Counted from the first letter of the stretch, positions 1 to 8,503 are shown. The stretch is DNA of 40,011 nucleotides from CAZADA01 sp964636945 (GCA_964636945.1 CAZWVH010000024.1:1-40011), one strand, 5' to 3'. Notes: generated from the sequence alone by a model not told the origin. Made by a program: numbers and translations.

Positions 1-22
1 TATTCGCTTGAACGCCAGCCTT

Positions 23-111
23 GTAGGGTGGCGCATGTCGAAGACATGCCCACCATTTCACGCCGGTTGTACAAATTGTGGTGGGCAATGCTGCGCTTTT
101 GCCCACCCTAC
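23..111. repeat. Inverted pair of REP elements (REPIN-like)
   Basis: Two hairpins in head-to-head orientation. The left one starts with GTAG (23-26), followed by a stem 27-39 against 43-54 with loop GAA and one bulged base (32). The right one has stem 80-88 against 99-107, followed by CTAC (108-111), the complement of GTAG. GTAG plus a GGTGGG-type hairpin is the signature of REP sequences mobilised by RAYT (TnpA_REP) transposases. No RAYT gene is in the window. A related single REP is at 9242-9281. Confidence 0.75.
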
Positions 112-273
112 GCTCCACCCAAATTCATCCCATCATCGCTTCCCAGTCTGACGCGGTGGCTGCGCCCGGAATTCGCGGCCCAAAAGACCGGGGCGTGAGT
201 GGCGCACAGGGGGCGACGGGCTCAGCTTTGAGGGACAAGGCGGCGTCGCCAAATAGCACGCACTATGACCTCC

Positions 274-319
274 TGGATCCCACCGATCGACCTTTAGTCG
301 ACGGTGGGAAACGAGGGGT
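274..319. repeat. Hairpin repeat, copy A of a dispersed family
   Basis: Stem CCCACCG (279-285) pairs with CGGTGGG (302-308); after a bulged A an inner stem TCGAC/GTCGA closes on a 5-base loop. The flanks TGGAT... and ...AAACGAGG match copy B at 5587-5628, where the stem reads CCCACTG/CAGTGGG. The base pair change C:G to T:A is compensatory. It lies about 90 bp beyond the thiolase stop codon. Confidence 0.65.
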
Positions 320-408
320 TGGTGATCTCGGTCATCGCCGATGGGTGTCGGATACAGGTGCACATAAACACGGTTGCTACGAACCCTCGTTTCGTGAACG
401 CGGATATC

Positions 409-1602
409 CTACTGCACCCGCTGCACCGCCAGCGCCACGCCCTCGCCGCCGCCAATGCACAAGCTGGCGAGCCCGCGCTGAGCGCCCTGGTCTTTGAGCG
501 ACGACAACAGGGTCACCAAAATCCGCGCACCGCTAGCGCCGATGGGATGGCCCACAGCGCAGGCGCCGCCACGCACATTCAGCCGCTCATGGCCAATGTC
601 ATGCGCTTTCATGGCCGCCATGGGCACCACGGCGAACGCCTCATTGACCTCATAAAGGTCAGCGTCCTTGGACGTCCATCCGGCCCGGTCCAGCGCCTTT
701 TTCATGGCCGGCACGGGCGCTGTGGTGAAACGGTTGGGCGCATGGGCGTGACCGCCGGAGGAAATGATCTCGGCCAAGGGGGTAATGCCGCGCTTTTCCG
801 CTTCCGAGCGCTTCATTATCACCAGCGCCGCCGCACCATCGGAGATCGCCGAAGCGTTGGCGGCGGTCACCGTGCCATCTGGTGTAAAGGCAGGCTTGAG
901 CTGAGGAATTTTGTCCGGTCGCGCATTGCGCGGCAGCTCGTCGGCGTCAATCACCATATCCCCTTTGCGAGACTTGACTGTCACGGGAACAATCTCGTCA
1001 TCGTCAGCGCCGGATGCTTGGGCCTTTTGCGCACGGGTCAAGGTCTCCAACGCGAATGCATCTTGAGCTTCGCGGGTAAACTGGTGCTCCACCGCTGTTT
1101 CATCGGCATATTTGCCCATGGGCGCACCCTCATAGGCGTCCTCCAAGCCGTCGAGCGCCATGTGGTCGTAGATCCGGCCGCCGCTGCCAAACTTCACGCC
1201 GGTGCGATGATCGATCATCAAAAACGGCGCCTGGCTCATGCTTTCCATGCCGCCGGCAATGATGATATCGGCTTGGCCGGCTTGAATCGCGGCTTGCGCC
1301 ATGATCACCGCTTGCAGGCCCGAGCCGCACATTTTGTTCAACGTTACGGCTTCCACGCTGTCGGGCAAGCCAGCCTTGATCGCCGCTTGGCGGGCCGGCG
1401 CTTGGCCTTGGCCGGCTTGCAGCACATTGCCCATGAAGATCTGATCAATGTCCTCGCCCTTCAGGCCGGCGCGTTCGACAGCCGCCTTCACAGCGATCGC
1501 GCCCAGCTCGTTGGCGGGGATGGTGGACAATTCGCCAAGCAGCGCCCCGATGGGGGTGCGCACAGCTGAGGCAATCACAATGGGATCGTTGATATCGGTC
1601 AT
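409..1602 (-). CDS. Acetyl-CoA C-acyltransferase (thiolase II family)
   Basis: 397 residues, the full length of a biosynthetic or degradative thiolase; it interconverts two acyl-CoAs with a 3-ketoacyl-CoA in the cytosol. The active-site Cys is C92 in LNKMCGSG. The second histidine/cysteine set is H352 in CAVGHPIGASGAR and C382 in CIGGGEG, offset by exactly three from the classical 89/349/379 of PhaA. NEAFA is also present. The ATG is preceded by GGAGAA at a normal distance. It stands alone on the minus strand and diverges from the DUF1353 lipoprotein gene. No PHB or fatty-acid genes are next to it, so the substrate length cannot be told; acetoacetyl-CoA is the default guess. Confidence 0.93.
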   Translation of the reverse strand: MTDINDPIVIASAVRTPIGALLGELSTIPANELGAIAVKAAVERAGLKGEDIDQIFMGNVLQAGQGQAPARQAAIKAGLPDSVEAVTLNKMCGSGLQAVIMAQAAIQAGQADIIIAGGMESMSQAPFLMIDHRTGVKFGSGGRIYDHMALDGLEDAYEGAPMGKYADETAVEHQFTREAQDAFALETLTRAQKAQASGADDDEIVPVTVKSRKGDMVIDADELPRNARPDKIPQLKPAFTPDGTVTAANASAISDGAAALVIMKRSEAEKRGITPLAEIISSGGHAHAPNRFTTAPVPAMKKALDRAGWTSKDADLYEVNEAFAVVPMAAMKAHDIGHERLNVRGGACAVGHPIGASGARILVTLLSSLKDQGAQRGLASLCIGGGEGVALAVQRVQ

Positions 1603-1821
1603 ATTGCGTTCTCCGTTCTCTAGCGCTCAGACTTACAGTGCGCCGTAGCGCACACGAGATAGGTCGCCCGCGTTGACGCCAAGGTCAAGGGCAACAGATA
1701 TCAAACAGAGGCGATTCGCGGCGCACAAATTATGCCGGCTTTGCCCTCCCTTCCCGTTGGACCACACGCGAAAGAATCGCTAGCTTCGGTGTCGGGTAAA
1801 CGTCAACCGGGGGCGATAGCG

Positions 1822-2613
1822 TTGGGCGGTCATAAGACAAATCTGGCGATTTGCGCTTCGGCGATTTGCGCTCTGGCGATGCTTGGAGCGGGCTGTGCGG
1901 CGCTTAGTGACAGTCGAATGCAACATTGGCCGAAAGATACGCCCGTGCCGGATGTGAGGCATTTCGAACCGCTGTCGGCCTGCGGTCCAAATAATGAAGT
2001 GGACCGTGAAGAAGAGCTGCTCAGCGTTGAACTGCTCGACTATGGCCTGGACAGCAATGATGAAGGCAATCGACGCGCAAATCGGCGCATGAACCGGCTG
2101 GTTTCTGATCACTATTTTCGCGTGAGGCTCGTGCATGACGAAACCGGCGAACCTTACATGGTGCACGTCTTGACGCCGACCGATTTCGTCACCGATTTTG
2201 CCTCCGTGCCCCTTCTGGCCAAAGCATTTTACTCCACCCTTGGACGCCACGCCGAGGCGTCAGTGGCCCATGATTGGTTGTTCGCGTTCGGATTTCCCAA
2301 AGACAGCGGCGGCAAACAATTCGCCGACCGCGTCTTCCACCAAGCCGTGATTGACGCCGATGAATGGGCGCCGGGCCGATTCTTCCTTTGGGCGCCCATG
2401 CGCGTCTCGTCGAGCGGCAATTACGGTACCGACATCGAGCAGATTTTCGCCCAGGACGGGAAGATCTATCGGCCGACACCTGAACGGCGCGCGCAATTGC
2501 GCGAAGAGACCGTGCGCATCTGCCCCGCCCCGCCTAATGGCGGCTTTGACGCGCTTATCCCACACCTGGTTCCCACCTCAACGCCAACCCCGGCGCGCGC
2601 CGTCATGGATTAG
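1822..2613 (+). CDS. DUF1353 family lipoprotein
   Basis: The core resembles DUF1353 proteins: TPTDFVTDFASVP followed some 30 residues on by a VAHDWLF motif. The function of this family is not established. An ATG at 1732 is in frame but lacks a ribosome binding site and would put 30 odd residues before the hydrophobic stretch. The TTG at 1822 has GGGGG about 7 bases upstream and yields a compact lipoprotein signal, MGGHKTNLAIC...MLGAGC, with the lipobox Cys at residue 25, so I chose TTG. The signal region repeats the bases GCGATTTGCGCT. The product (263 aa) is predicted to be a lipid-anchored envelope protein. It diverges from the thiolase gene. Confidence 0.75.
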   Translation: MGGHKTNLAICASAICALAMLGAGCAALSDSRMQHWPKDTPVPDVRHFEPLSACGPNNEVDREEELLSVELLDYGLDSNDEGNRRANRRMNRLVSDHYFRVRLVHDETGEPYMVHVLTPTDFVTDFASVPLLAKAFYSTLGRHAEASVAHDWLFAFGFPKDSGGKQFADRVFHQAVIDADEWAPGRFFLWAPMRVSSSGNYGTDIEQIFAQDGKIYRPTPERRAQLREETVRICPAPPNGGFDALIPHLVPTSTPTPARAVMD

Positions 2614-2797
2614 ACGCCGGGCGATCAGCCGGAGCGCGGCGCTCTTGGATTGGCGGTATGGGAGGGCCGGCCCAAGGCGACGTCGCCGCGAGCTCGTGGC
2701 GCTGCCGTAAAGTTCCAGGTTTGGCGGTTCGCCGCCTCGGCGCCCTTGAATCGGAGCACAGCCCAGGCTGTACGCCATGCAAACCGGGCCGCCATAA
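2614..2797. terminator. Convergent intergenic region with stable hairpins
   Basis: This lies between the 3' ends of the DUF1353 gene and the serine hydrolase gene. It contains GGCGG-TTCG-CCGCC (2723-2736), a stem capped by a TTCG tetraloop, and ACAGCC-CA-GGCTGT further on. Neither is followed by a T-run, so intrinsic termination is only suggested. Nothing codes here. Confidence 0.35.
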
Positions 2798-4027
2798 CTA
2801 CGGCTCGCCCTGGCGAGCGCTGCGCTCCTCAGCCATGCGACGCTGCGCCACCAAGGCGGAAACGCCCAACCAGTCGCGACGTTGCATGTTAAAATATTCG
2901 TCCAAAATCATGGGCATGATCCGCCAGCCATGGCTGGTCGCGGTGTTCCACAGCACCACAAAGCCAAAATCATGCTCGGGCGCCAATACGACCATTGAGC
3001 GATACCCCGCAACGCCGCCGCCATGCATGACAACACGTTCGCCATCATAGTCGAACACCCGCCAACCCAGGGCGTAATCAGCATCGTTCAACCGAGAGCG
3101 CATCCAGCGAAAGCTGTTGAACTGGTCGGGAGTGTCCACCAAGGGCGCGTGCAACCGGGTAAGCGTGGTGTCGCTCAGCACGTCGGGGTCATGCCCCAAT
3201 TGGGCGCGCACCCATTTGGCCATGTCCAAAATCGAGGCGTTCATTCCGCCAGCCGGCGCCACGCGATAATAATCCTCATTGGGTAGAAAATAGCGCCAGC
3301 CCGCCGCCCGGCTGCGGCGAGAATGCGGCCGCGCCCAACTGGCGTTAGCGCGCAATTCATCGAGCCCGACGCTGGCAGTGTGCATGTTGAGCGGGGTAAA
3401 CAGCCGATCGTCCAATGATCGGGCAAAGCTGACCCCTTCCACCGACTCCACCACATCCCCGATCACACTGAACACGATGTTCTGATAGGAAAACACAGCG
3501 CCCGGCTGAGCGGTCAGGCGAATTTTCGCCGTTTCGTCCAATAGACGGTCAAACGTAAAGCCTGCTTCCAGCAAATTGTCATAGGCCCGTGGCGGCAAGC
3601 CCACGCGGTGGCTCGCCAAATGCTCCAATGTCACCGAATTAGTCGCCGTGGTTGTGCGCAGCTGAAACTTCGGAGCAAACGCATTCGCCCGGTCATGCCA
3701 ATTGACTAAATCCTGCTCCACCAGCGCGCCCAGAAGGCTGGCCGAGATCGTTTTCGACACCGAAGCGAGGCGAAACACTGTGTTGGGCGTGACCGGATCA
3801 TCCGAGCCAGCATGCGTCTCGCCATAGGTTCGCAGCAGCGACAGCTGCCCGCCATCCACCACGGCGACCGCCAGGCCGACAAATTCGCCCGACTCGTATG
3901 CCGCATCGAGCCGATCGGCAACTTCATCTATATAATCAGGAACTTGCGCATGCGTGGGAGGCAATCCCACAGCACAAAAGCACGCGAAAAAAGCAGCGGT
4001 AACGCGACCGAATACTCGAGATATCAT
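2798..4027 (-). CDS. Class-C beta-lactamase-like serine hydrolase, exported
   Basis: Beta-lactamase/AmpH/esterase-type fold (PF00144). Residues count from the ATG at 4027. The catalytic tetrad S89-V-S-K92 lies in RLASVSKT, Y181-x-N183 in FSYQN, and the third motif is HGGG near the C-terminus. The N-terminus MISRVFGRVTAAFF...THAQ is a Sec signal peptide cleaved after A-H-A. An earlier in-frame ATG at 4108 has a better GAGGGA ribosome site but would put 27 polar residues ahead of the signal, so the start is uncertain. Members cleave D-Ala peptides or small esters; the substrate cannot be read here. The stop overlaps a GCTCGC...GCGAGC hairpin. Confidence 0.85.
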   Translation of the reverse strand: MISRVFGRVTAAFFACFCAVGLPPTHAQVPDYIDEVADRLDAAYESGEFVGLAVAVVDGGQLSLLRTYGETHAGSDDPVTPNTVFRLASVSKTISASLLGALVEQDLVNWHDRANAFAPKFQLRTTTATNSVTLEHLASHRVGLPPRAYDNLLEAGFTFDRLLDETAKIRLTAQPGAVFSYQNIVFSVIGDVVESVEGVSFARSLDDRLFTPLNMHTASVGLDELRANASWARPHSRRSRAAGWRYFLPNEDYYRVAPAGGMNASILDMAKWVRAQLGHDPDVLSDTTLTRLHAPLVDTPDQFNSFRWMRSRLNDADYALGWRVFDYDGERVVMHGGGVAGYRSMVVLAPEHDFGFVVLWNTATSHGWRIMPMILDEYFNMQRRDWLGVSALVAQRRMAEERSARQGEP

Positions 4028-4310
4028 AGTGTGTGTAAACCGTGTTGTTCCGAACAGGTTATTACGACTCGCAATATGTTCGCCATTGCTGAGTCGACCC
4101 ACATCCATCCGCGTCCCTCGACGCTAGATCCATCATTGCGGCTCCACGCCCGGTTCGTCAATGCGACTCCTGCGGTAAATTGTGCGTAAGGACGCGTGGC
4201 AACCAAGCATGTCCCGGCGGACCAAACCAATGCTTTGGGCGCATCGGGGACGGTTGGACCACATCACGTGTTGGGCCGGGAATACCCACAGCAACGCCGC
4301 TGCGACCCGC

Positions 4311-5483
4311 CTAACCGGTCCCCTGAATCCATCCCCCACCCAAGACCCGCGAGCCTCCGCTGGCCGGATCATAGAACACGCAGGCCTGTCCCGGCGCCAC
4401 GCCCTCTTCGGGCTCGTCGAGCGTCACAGCCCATCCTCCTTCTTCGGTGACGGCAAACTTCGCCGGCGTGGGCGGCCGCGTGGAGCGCACTTTCACCCAG
4501 ACCGGCGCGCCGTCATGGGCGCCGGGATCGCTAGGTCCATCGCCAATCCAATTGACCTCTTTGAGGCGGACCGCGCTCACGCCCAACGCCTCGCGCGGTC
4601 CGACGATCACTTGGCGTTTTGCCGCATCGAGCTTGACCACATAGAGCGGCTCGCCCACGGCAATGTTGAGCCCGCGCCGTTGGCCGACGGTGAAATGAAT
4701 GACCCCATCATGAGTACCGAGCACTCGGCCATCCACATGCACGATCTCGCCGGGACGACCCGCGCCCGGGCGGATTTTCTCCACCACATCGAAATATTTG
4801 CCTTGGGGCACAAAACAAATGTCCTGGCTGTCAGGCTTGTCGGCCACCGCTAGGCCCAGCTCTCCGGCCAGCGCGCGCGTGTGCTCCTTGTGCAAACCGC
4901 CCAAGGGAAAGCGCAAATACTCCAATTGCTCGGCCGTGGTGGCGAACAAAAAATAGCTTTGGTCCTTGTCCGGATCGGCGGCGCGGTGCAATTGCGCGCG
5001 TCCATCGTCACCGACCAAGCGTTGCACATAATGGCCGGTGACCAAGCACTCCGCACCGAGATCTTTGGCCGTGGCCAACAGATCGGCGAACTTCACGGTT
5101 TGATTACAGCGAACGCACGGGATCGGCGTTTCTCCGGCCAGATAACTGTCGGCGAACTCCTCCATCACCGATTGGCGAAAGCGGCTTTCATAGTCGAGCA
5201 CATAATGGGGAAAGCCTTGGCTCTCGGCCACGCGGCGCGCGTCGTGAATGTCTTGGCCCGCGCAGCACGCGCCCTTTTTTTCGATGGCCGCCCCATGGTC
5301 GTAGAGCTGCAGCGTCACGCCGACCACGTCATAGCCCGCGCGCGCACACAACGCCGCAACGACGGAGCTATCCACCCCGCCGGACATGGCCGCCACCACC
5401 CGCGCGCCACGCGGCACGCCGTCGAGTGTAAGATCAAACGTGTCGAGCGTCGGGGCGATTGGGCTCAGGGCTTCAGCGGGCAT
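4311..5483 (-). CDS. mnmA: tRNA-specific 2-thiouridylase MnmA
   Basis: It places sulfur on C2 of the wobble uridine (U34) of Lys, Glu and Gln tRNAs, using ATP and a sulfur relay. The PP-loop SGGVDSS is at 34-40. Catalytic cysteines are C126 (PCVRCN) and C223 (DICFV). GHYVQR, DKDQSYFL and the C-terminal beta-barrel (FTVGQRRGLNI onward) are in place. The 390 residues include about 20 extra N-terminal ones, common in Alphaproteobacteria. The ATG has GGGGAG 9 bases upstream. mnmC, which completes the modification at C5 of the same base, is also in this window. Repeats B and C lie directly upstream. Confidence 0.97.
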   Translation of the reverse strand: MPAEALSPIAPTLDTFDLTLDGVPRGARVVAAMSGGVDSSVVAALCARAGYDVVGVTLQLYDHGAAIEKKGACCAGQDIHDARRVAESQGFPHYVLDYESRFRQSVMEEFADSYLAGETPIPCVRCNQTVKFADLLATAKDLGAECLVTGHYVQRLVGDDGRAQLHRAADPDKDQSYFLFATTAEQLEYLRFPLGGLHKEHTRALAGELGLAVADKPDSQDICFVPQGKYFDVVEKIRPGAGRPGEIVHVDGRVLGTHDGVIHFTVGQRRGLNIAVGEPLYVVKLDAAKRQVIVGPREALGVSAVRLKEVNWIGDGPSDPGAHDGAPVWVKVRSTRPPTPAKFAVTEEGGWAVTLDEPEEGVAPGQACVFYDPASGGSRVLGGGWIQGTG

Positions 5484-5515
5484 AGCGGCGGCTCCCCACC
5501 CGAATTTCCTTGAAT

Positions 5516-5560
5516 TGGATTCCCACCGGACCCGGGAAACCAGGCGGCGGTGGAACCCTG
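5516..5560. repeat. Degenerate hairpin repeat, copy C
   Basis: TTGGATTCCCACC...CGGTGGAACC: arms 5520-5528 and 5548-5555 pair with one bulged C. It resembles copies A and B in the TGGAT-TCCCACC left side and in an internal GGGAAACCAGG. It stands 30 bp left of copy B, so the two form a small tandem array between mnmA and the next gene. Confidence 0.4.
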
Positions 5561-5586
5561 GGGGACCAATGACGACCCATTGCCTC

Positions 5587-5628
5587 TGGGTCCCACTGAT
5601 CGGCTTGGCCGCCAGTGGGAAACGAAGG
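5587..5628. repeat. Hairpin repeat, copy B of the dispersed family
   Basis: Stem CCCACTG pairs with CAGTGGG, with inner stem CGGC/GCCG and loop TTG, followed by AAACGAAGG. Its arrangement and flanks match copy A at 274-319 with a compensatory change in the stem. It lies about 100 bp upstream of the mnmA start codon. Confidence 0.65.
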
Positions 5629-5829
5629 CCTTTTAAGGGTTGCCGTTAAAGCCACATGCGCCGCCAATGCGGCGCCTGTCTCAGTCATGTTCAGTCTCCA
5701 GCGGGGTCAAGGCCCGGTGCAAACGGTGTGTATATTGCTCACATGTATGACATCACGGCTCTTCCGCCAAGAAAGCGAAAAATGAGTCACCAGACCTGCT
5801 GATCACGCGGTGATGATTCTACCTACGTC

Positions 5830-6123
5830 CTACCACCACGACGCCGCTTGGATAAGCGCCACGACAAAGTGCACCACGGGTCGAATGCACGCCGCCGCGC
5901 CGCCAGTCCCCACAAAAGCGGCAGCGGCGGCCAACAGCGTCCATCCACCGAGGATGGGGCCAAGAAACACGTAAACCAACACCCCGCCTAAAAGTCCAAA
6001 AACCACAAATGTCAGCGCCACTGCGCCCACATACTCCAATGGCGTGATTTCGCGACCAAGCATGCCGTCGCGAAGGATGCCATCCATGTCCGAGCGCCCC
6101 TCGCCCCAACGCCTCCTGCCCAT
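5830..6123 (-). CDS. Small membrane protein of unknown function
   Basis: 97 residues. About 27 polar N-terminal residues are followed by two or three hydrophobic segments (roughly 31-55, 58-78 and 80-95), so an inner-membrane protein is likely. The ATG has GGAGG 6 bases upstream, one of the best ribosome sites in the window, which is the main reason for calling it. I recognise no family. It is divergent from the methyltransferase gene with about 90 bp between the starts, and is followed by an ATCAC-GCG-GTGAT hairpin near 5803-5815. Confidence 0.65.
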   Translation of the reverse strand: MGRRRWGEGRSDMDGILRDGMLGREITPLEYVGAVALTFVVFGLLGGVLVYVFLGPILGGWTLLAAAAAFVGTGGAAACIRPVVHFVVALIQAASWW

Positions 6124-6216
6124 TGACAGCCTCCATCACGCTTCGGCCCTGACTGTGCGCTAAATTTGCCCCATTCTCCCCCAACATCTAACATGCCGGG
6201 TCAATGGGGACGTCAC

Positions 6217-7020
6217 ATGATTGAAATCGAATTACCAAGCCGCGGCGACTATGATGTCGACGCGCTCGCCCATGCGGAAAGTGCGGCGATCGTTCAGGCG
6301 CCATGGCACAAATTTGTGATGGATTCAGCCAATCTGAAGGCTGATGATCGCGTATTGGACCTGGGCTGCGGGTCGGGCGCACTGAGCCTTTATGTTCAAC
6401 AGAACGCGTCAAAGCCAGTGTCGATCACGGGGTTAGAAGCCAATCCCGAACTCTATCAAATCGCGCAATCTCGTTCGTCCCAGATTGAGTGGCGGCTGGG
6501 CGACATCACCGATGGGCACTTCAACGGCGCTGGGTTCGACGTGGCCATGAGCGCGTTTTCGCTCGGTCGGTTCAACGACCCGGAAGACGCGCTGGTGGGC
6601 GCACGCATGGCGCTGCGCTCCAAGGGGCGCATCGTGGTGTCCGCCTGGAGCGCGGGCGCCTCGGATGGCGTGCGGCGCATGCTGATTGACCTGATCTCGC
6701 GTCACGCCAGTCCGGTGTTCACCGCCTCCTATGCGGCCCAGTTTTCGCTTGGGGTCGCCAAGATGCTGGGCGCGGCGGCGAATGCGGCCGGGTTTAGCTC
6801 CATCATGCTCCAACGCCGGCGCGAATGGACCAAGTTTCCTTCGCTGGAAAACTTCGTCGACGCGGAAATCGCGATCTCGCCGCTGGCTCACAAGGTCAAT
6901 CCCGTGCAGCGCGCCGGCTTGATGGCGGAGGCGCGCAATAAGCTGCACAAGCGCGTTAAGCGCGACGGCAAGTTTGTGGTGCCTTTAGAATCTGTCGTGC
7001 TGACGGCCAAGCGGCTTTAA
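6217..7020 (+). CDS. SAM-dependent methyltransferase (class I)
   Basis: 267 residues from the ATG at 6217, which has GGGGA 7 bases upstream; an earlier ATG in the frame (6190) lacks such a site. Motif I is VLDLGCGSGALSLYV at about residues 46-60, the acidic end of strand 2 is GLEANPE, and motif II/III follows as GDITD...FDVAMSAFSLGRF. This is the UbiE/MenG-like layout that methylates small molecules or lipids. The C-terminal third (KFPSLENFVDAEIAISPL) fits the 'FPSVEEFV' lid of quinone-type methyltransferases. The substrate is unknown. It converges on lpdA with only 15 bp between stop codons. Confidence 0.85.
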   Translation: MIEIELPSRGDYDVDALAHAESAAIVQAPWHKFVMDSANLKADDRVLDLGCGSGALSLYVQQNASKPVSITGLEANPELYQIAQSRSSQIEWRLGDITDGHFNGAGFDVAMSAFSLGRFNDPEDALVGARMALRSKGRIVVSAWSAGASDGVRRMLIDLISRHASPVFTASYAAQFSLGVAKMLGAAANAAGFSSIMLQRRREWTKFPSLENFVDAEIAISPLAHKVNPVQRAGLMAEARNKLHKRVKRDGKFVVPLESVVLTAKRL

Positions 7021-7035
7021 GTCCCGCCGATTGCC

Positions 7036-8442
7036 TCAACTCTGCATGGTCCAGCCTTCAACGCCCATGGCGGCCTGGCGGATGGCCTCAGTCATTGTGG
7101 GATGGGGATGGATGGTGCGGGCAATATCCTCCGACGAGGCGCCGAACTCCATGGCCAGCACGACTTCGGCGATCATCTCGCCCACGCCAACGCCAATCAT
7201 GTGCGCGCCCAAGACTTCGTCAGTTTCCTCGTGGGCTAAAATCTTCACAAAGCCTTCGGTCTCGTGGTTCGTGCGAGCACGTGAATTGGCCTTGAATTGG
7301 AACTTGCCCACTTTGTAAGGAATGCCTGCGTCTTTCAACTGTTCTTCGGTTTTCCCAACACTGGCCACTTCCGGATTGGTATAGACCACACCCGGCACCA
7401 CGTCATAATTCACATGTCCTGCTTTGCCTGCAATCAGCTCAGCGCAGGCCACGCCGTCATCTTCGGCCTTATGCGCCAGCATGGGACCATGGATGCAGTC
7501 GCCAACAGCCCATATATTTTGCCCCGTGGTGCGGAAATGGTCGGTTTCGATAAAGCCACGCTTATCGGTGCGCACGCCCGCTTCGTCCAAACCCAGCCCG
7601 TCCGTATACGGACGACGCCCTATGGACACCAAGACCACTTCAGCCGTCAGCGTCCGCGCCTCGCCGCCTTCGGCGGGCTCAATGGTGACGTGCACCACAT
7701 TGCCCTCATTTTCCACCTTGGTGACCTTTTGGCCGAGCTCAAACCGCATGCCTTGTTTCTGTAAGATCCGTTGGAACTGTTTGGAAATTTCCCCGTCCAT
7801 GGCTGGCGTGATCCGATCCAGATACTCGACCACCATTACATGGGCGCCCAGCCGGCCCCACACTGAACCCATCTCCAAACCGATATATCCGCCGCCAATC
7901 ACCAACAGCCGGTCGGGAACCTCCTGCAGGTTCAGCGCGCCGGTGGAGGAAACAATGCGGTGCTCGTCAATCTCCACACCCGGTAGTGTCGCCACCTCAG
8001 AGCCTGTTGCAATGACAACATGGCGTGTGTTCAGCGTCTGGGCGACTTCGCCGCGCTCGTCCAGCACTTCAACTTGGCCCGCGCCGGCCAGCCGGCCAAA
8101 ACCGCGAATGTGCTCGACATGGTTTTTCTTGAATAGGAACGCCACGCCGTCAGTGAGACCTTTCACCGCCTCATCCTTTTGCTGAAGCATTTGTGGCAGG
8201 TTGAGGCGAAGATCGCCCACCTCAATACCCAAATCGGCAAACTCATGGTTGGCGGCGGAATACAACTCGGACGCGTGCAGCATGGCCTTGGACGGTATGC
8301 AGCCAACGTTCAAACACGTGCCGCCCAGGGTCGAATCCTTTTCCACGCACACCACTTTCAAGCCCAGCTGGCCGGCGCGGATGGCGCAATTATACCCGCC
8401 CGGGCCACCGCCAATAATCACGACGTCATATGTGTCCGACAT
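7036..8442 (-). CDS. lpdA: Dihydrolipoyl dehydrogenase (E3)
   Basis: Flavoenzyme that reoxidises the dihydrolipoyl groups of the 2-oxoacid dehydrogenase complexes with NAD+. The FAD site is GGGPGGYNCA (11-20), the redox pair C43/C48 lies in GTCLNVGCIPSKAML, the NAD site is IGGGYIGLEMG, and the catalytic pair is H447/E452 in HPHPTMTEA near the C-terminus. Length is 468 residues, normal. It is the last gene of the mdh-suc block but is separated from odhB by a divergent Uma2 gene, so it needs its own promoter; see 8504-8531. GAGGCGG lies before the ATG. Confidence 0.97.
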   Translation of the reverse strand: MSDTYDVVIIGGGPGGYNCAIRAGQLGLKVVCVEKDSTLGGTCLNVGCIPSKAMLHASELYSAANHEFADLGIEVGDLRLNLPQMLQQKDEAVKGLTDGVAFLFKKNHVEHIRGFGRLAGAGQVEVLDERGEVAQTLNTRHVVIATGSEVATLPGVEIDEHRIVSSTGALNLQEVPDRLLVIGGGYIGLEMGSVWGRLGAHVMVVEYLDRITPAMDGEISKQFQRILQKQGMRFELGQKVTKVENEGNVVHVTIEPAEGGEARTLTAEVVLVSIGRRPYTDGLGLDEAGVRTDKRGFIETDHFRTTGQNIWAVGDCIHGPMLAHKAEDDGVACAELIAGKAGHVNYDVVPGVVYTNPEVASVGKTEEQLKDAGIPYKVGKFQFKANSRARTNHETEGFVKILAHEETDEVLGAHMIGVGVGEMIAEVVLAMEFGASSEDIARTIHPHPTMTEAIRQAAMGVEGWTMQS

Positions 8443-8503
8443 GGGTCCGCCTCGCCTGGTCTGATCGGGGAAATGTGCTTTTTAGATATGGTGATTTGCC
8501 GCG

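Larger units (their letters stand above)
1..408. other. Gene-free region 3' of the thiolase gene
   Basis: No supportable gene. The open frames here have no ribosome binding site and either cross the repeats or run antisense into the thiolase. It holds the REP pair at 23-111 and a second hairpin repeat at 274-319. The sequence left of base 1 is not visible, so the left neighbour is unknown. Confidence 0.7.
5484..5829. other. Repeat-bearing region upstream of mnmA
   Basis: It holds hairpin repeats C and B, a perfect GCGCCGC/GCGGCGC hairpin around 5658-5676, and a minus-strand ATG at 5688 with a GGAGA site. That frame runs 71 codons through the repeats and into the mnmA start in another frame. 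It looks like a start signal followed by repeat-derived sequence, not a conserved protein, so I do not call it. I see no convincing promoter, though mnmA must be served from here. Confidence 0.5.

Noticed and set aside
304..1569. 421-codon open frame antisense to the thiolase
   Set aside because: The minus-strand frame has all thiolase motifs and a ribosome site; the plus-strand frame is a compositional shadow rich in His, Arg and Gly.
2677..2688. GGCGACGTCGCC palindrome as an operator
   Set aside because: It lies between convergent gene ends, away from any promoter, and GC-rich palindromes of this length are frequent in such DNA.
5473..5688. 71-codon minus-strand frame with a GGAGA site upstream of mnmA
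   Set aside because: Most of it runs through the hairpin repeats and overlaps mnmA in another frame; coding by chance is more likely.
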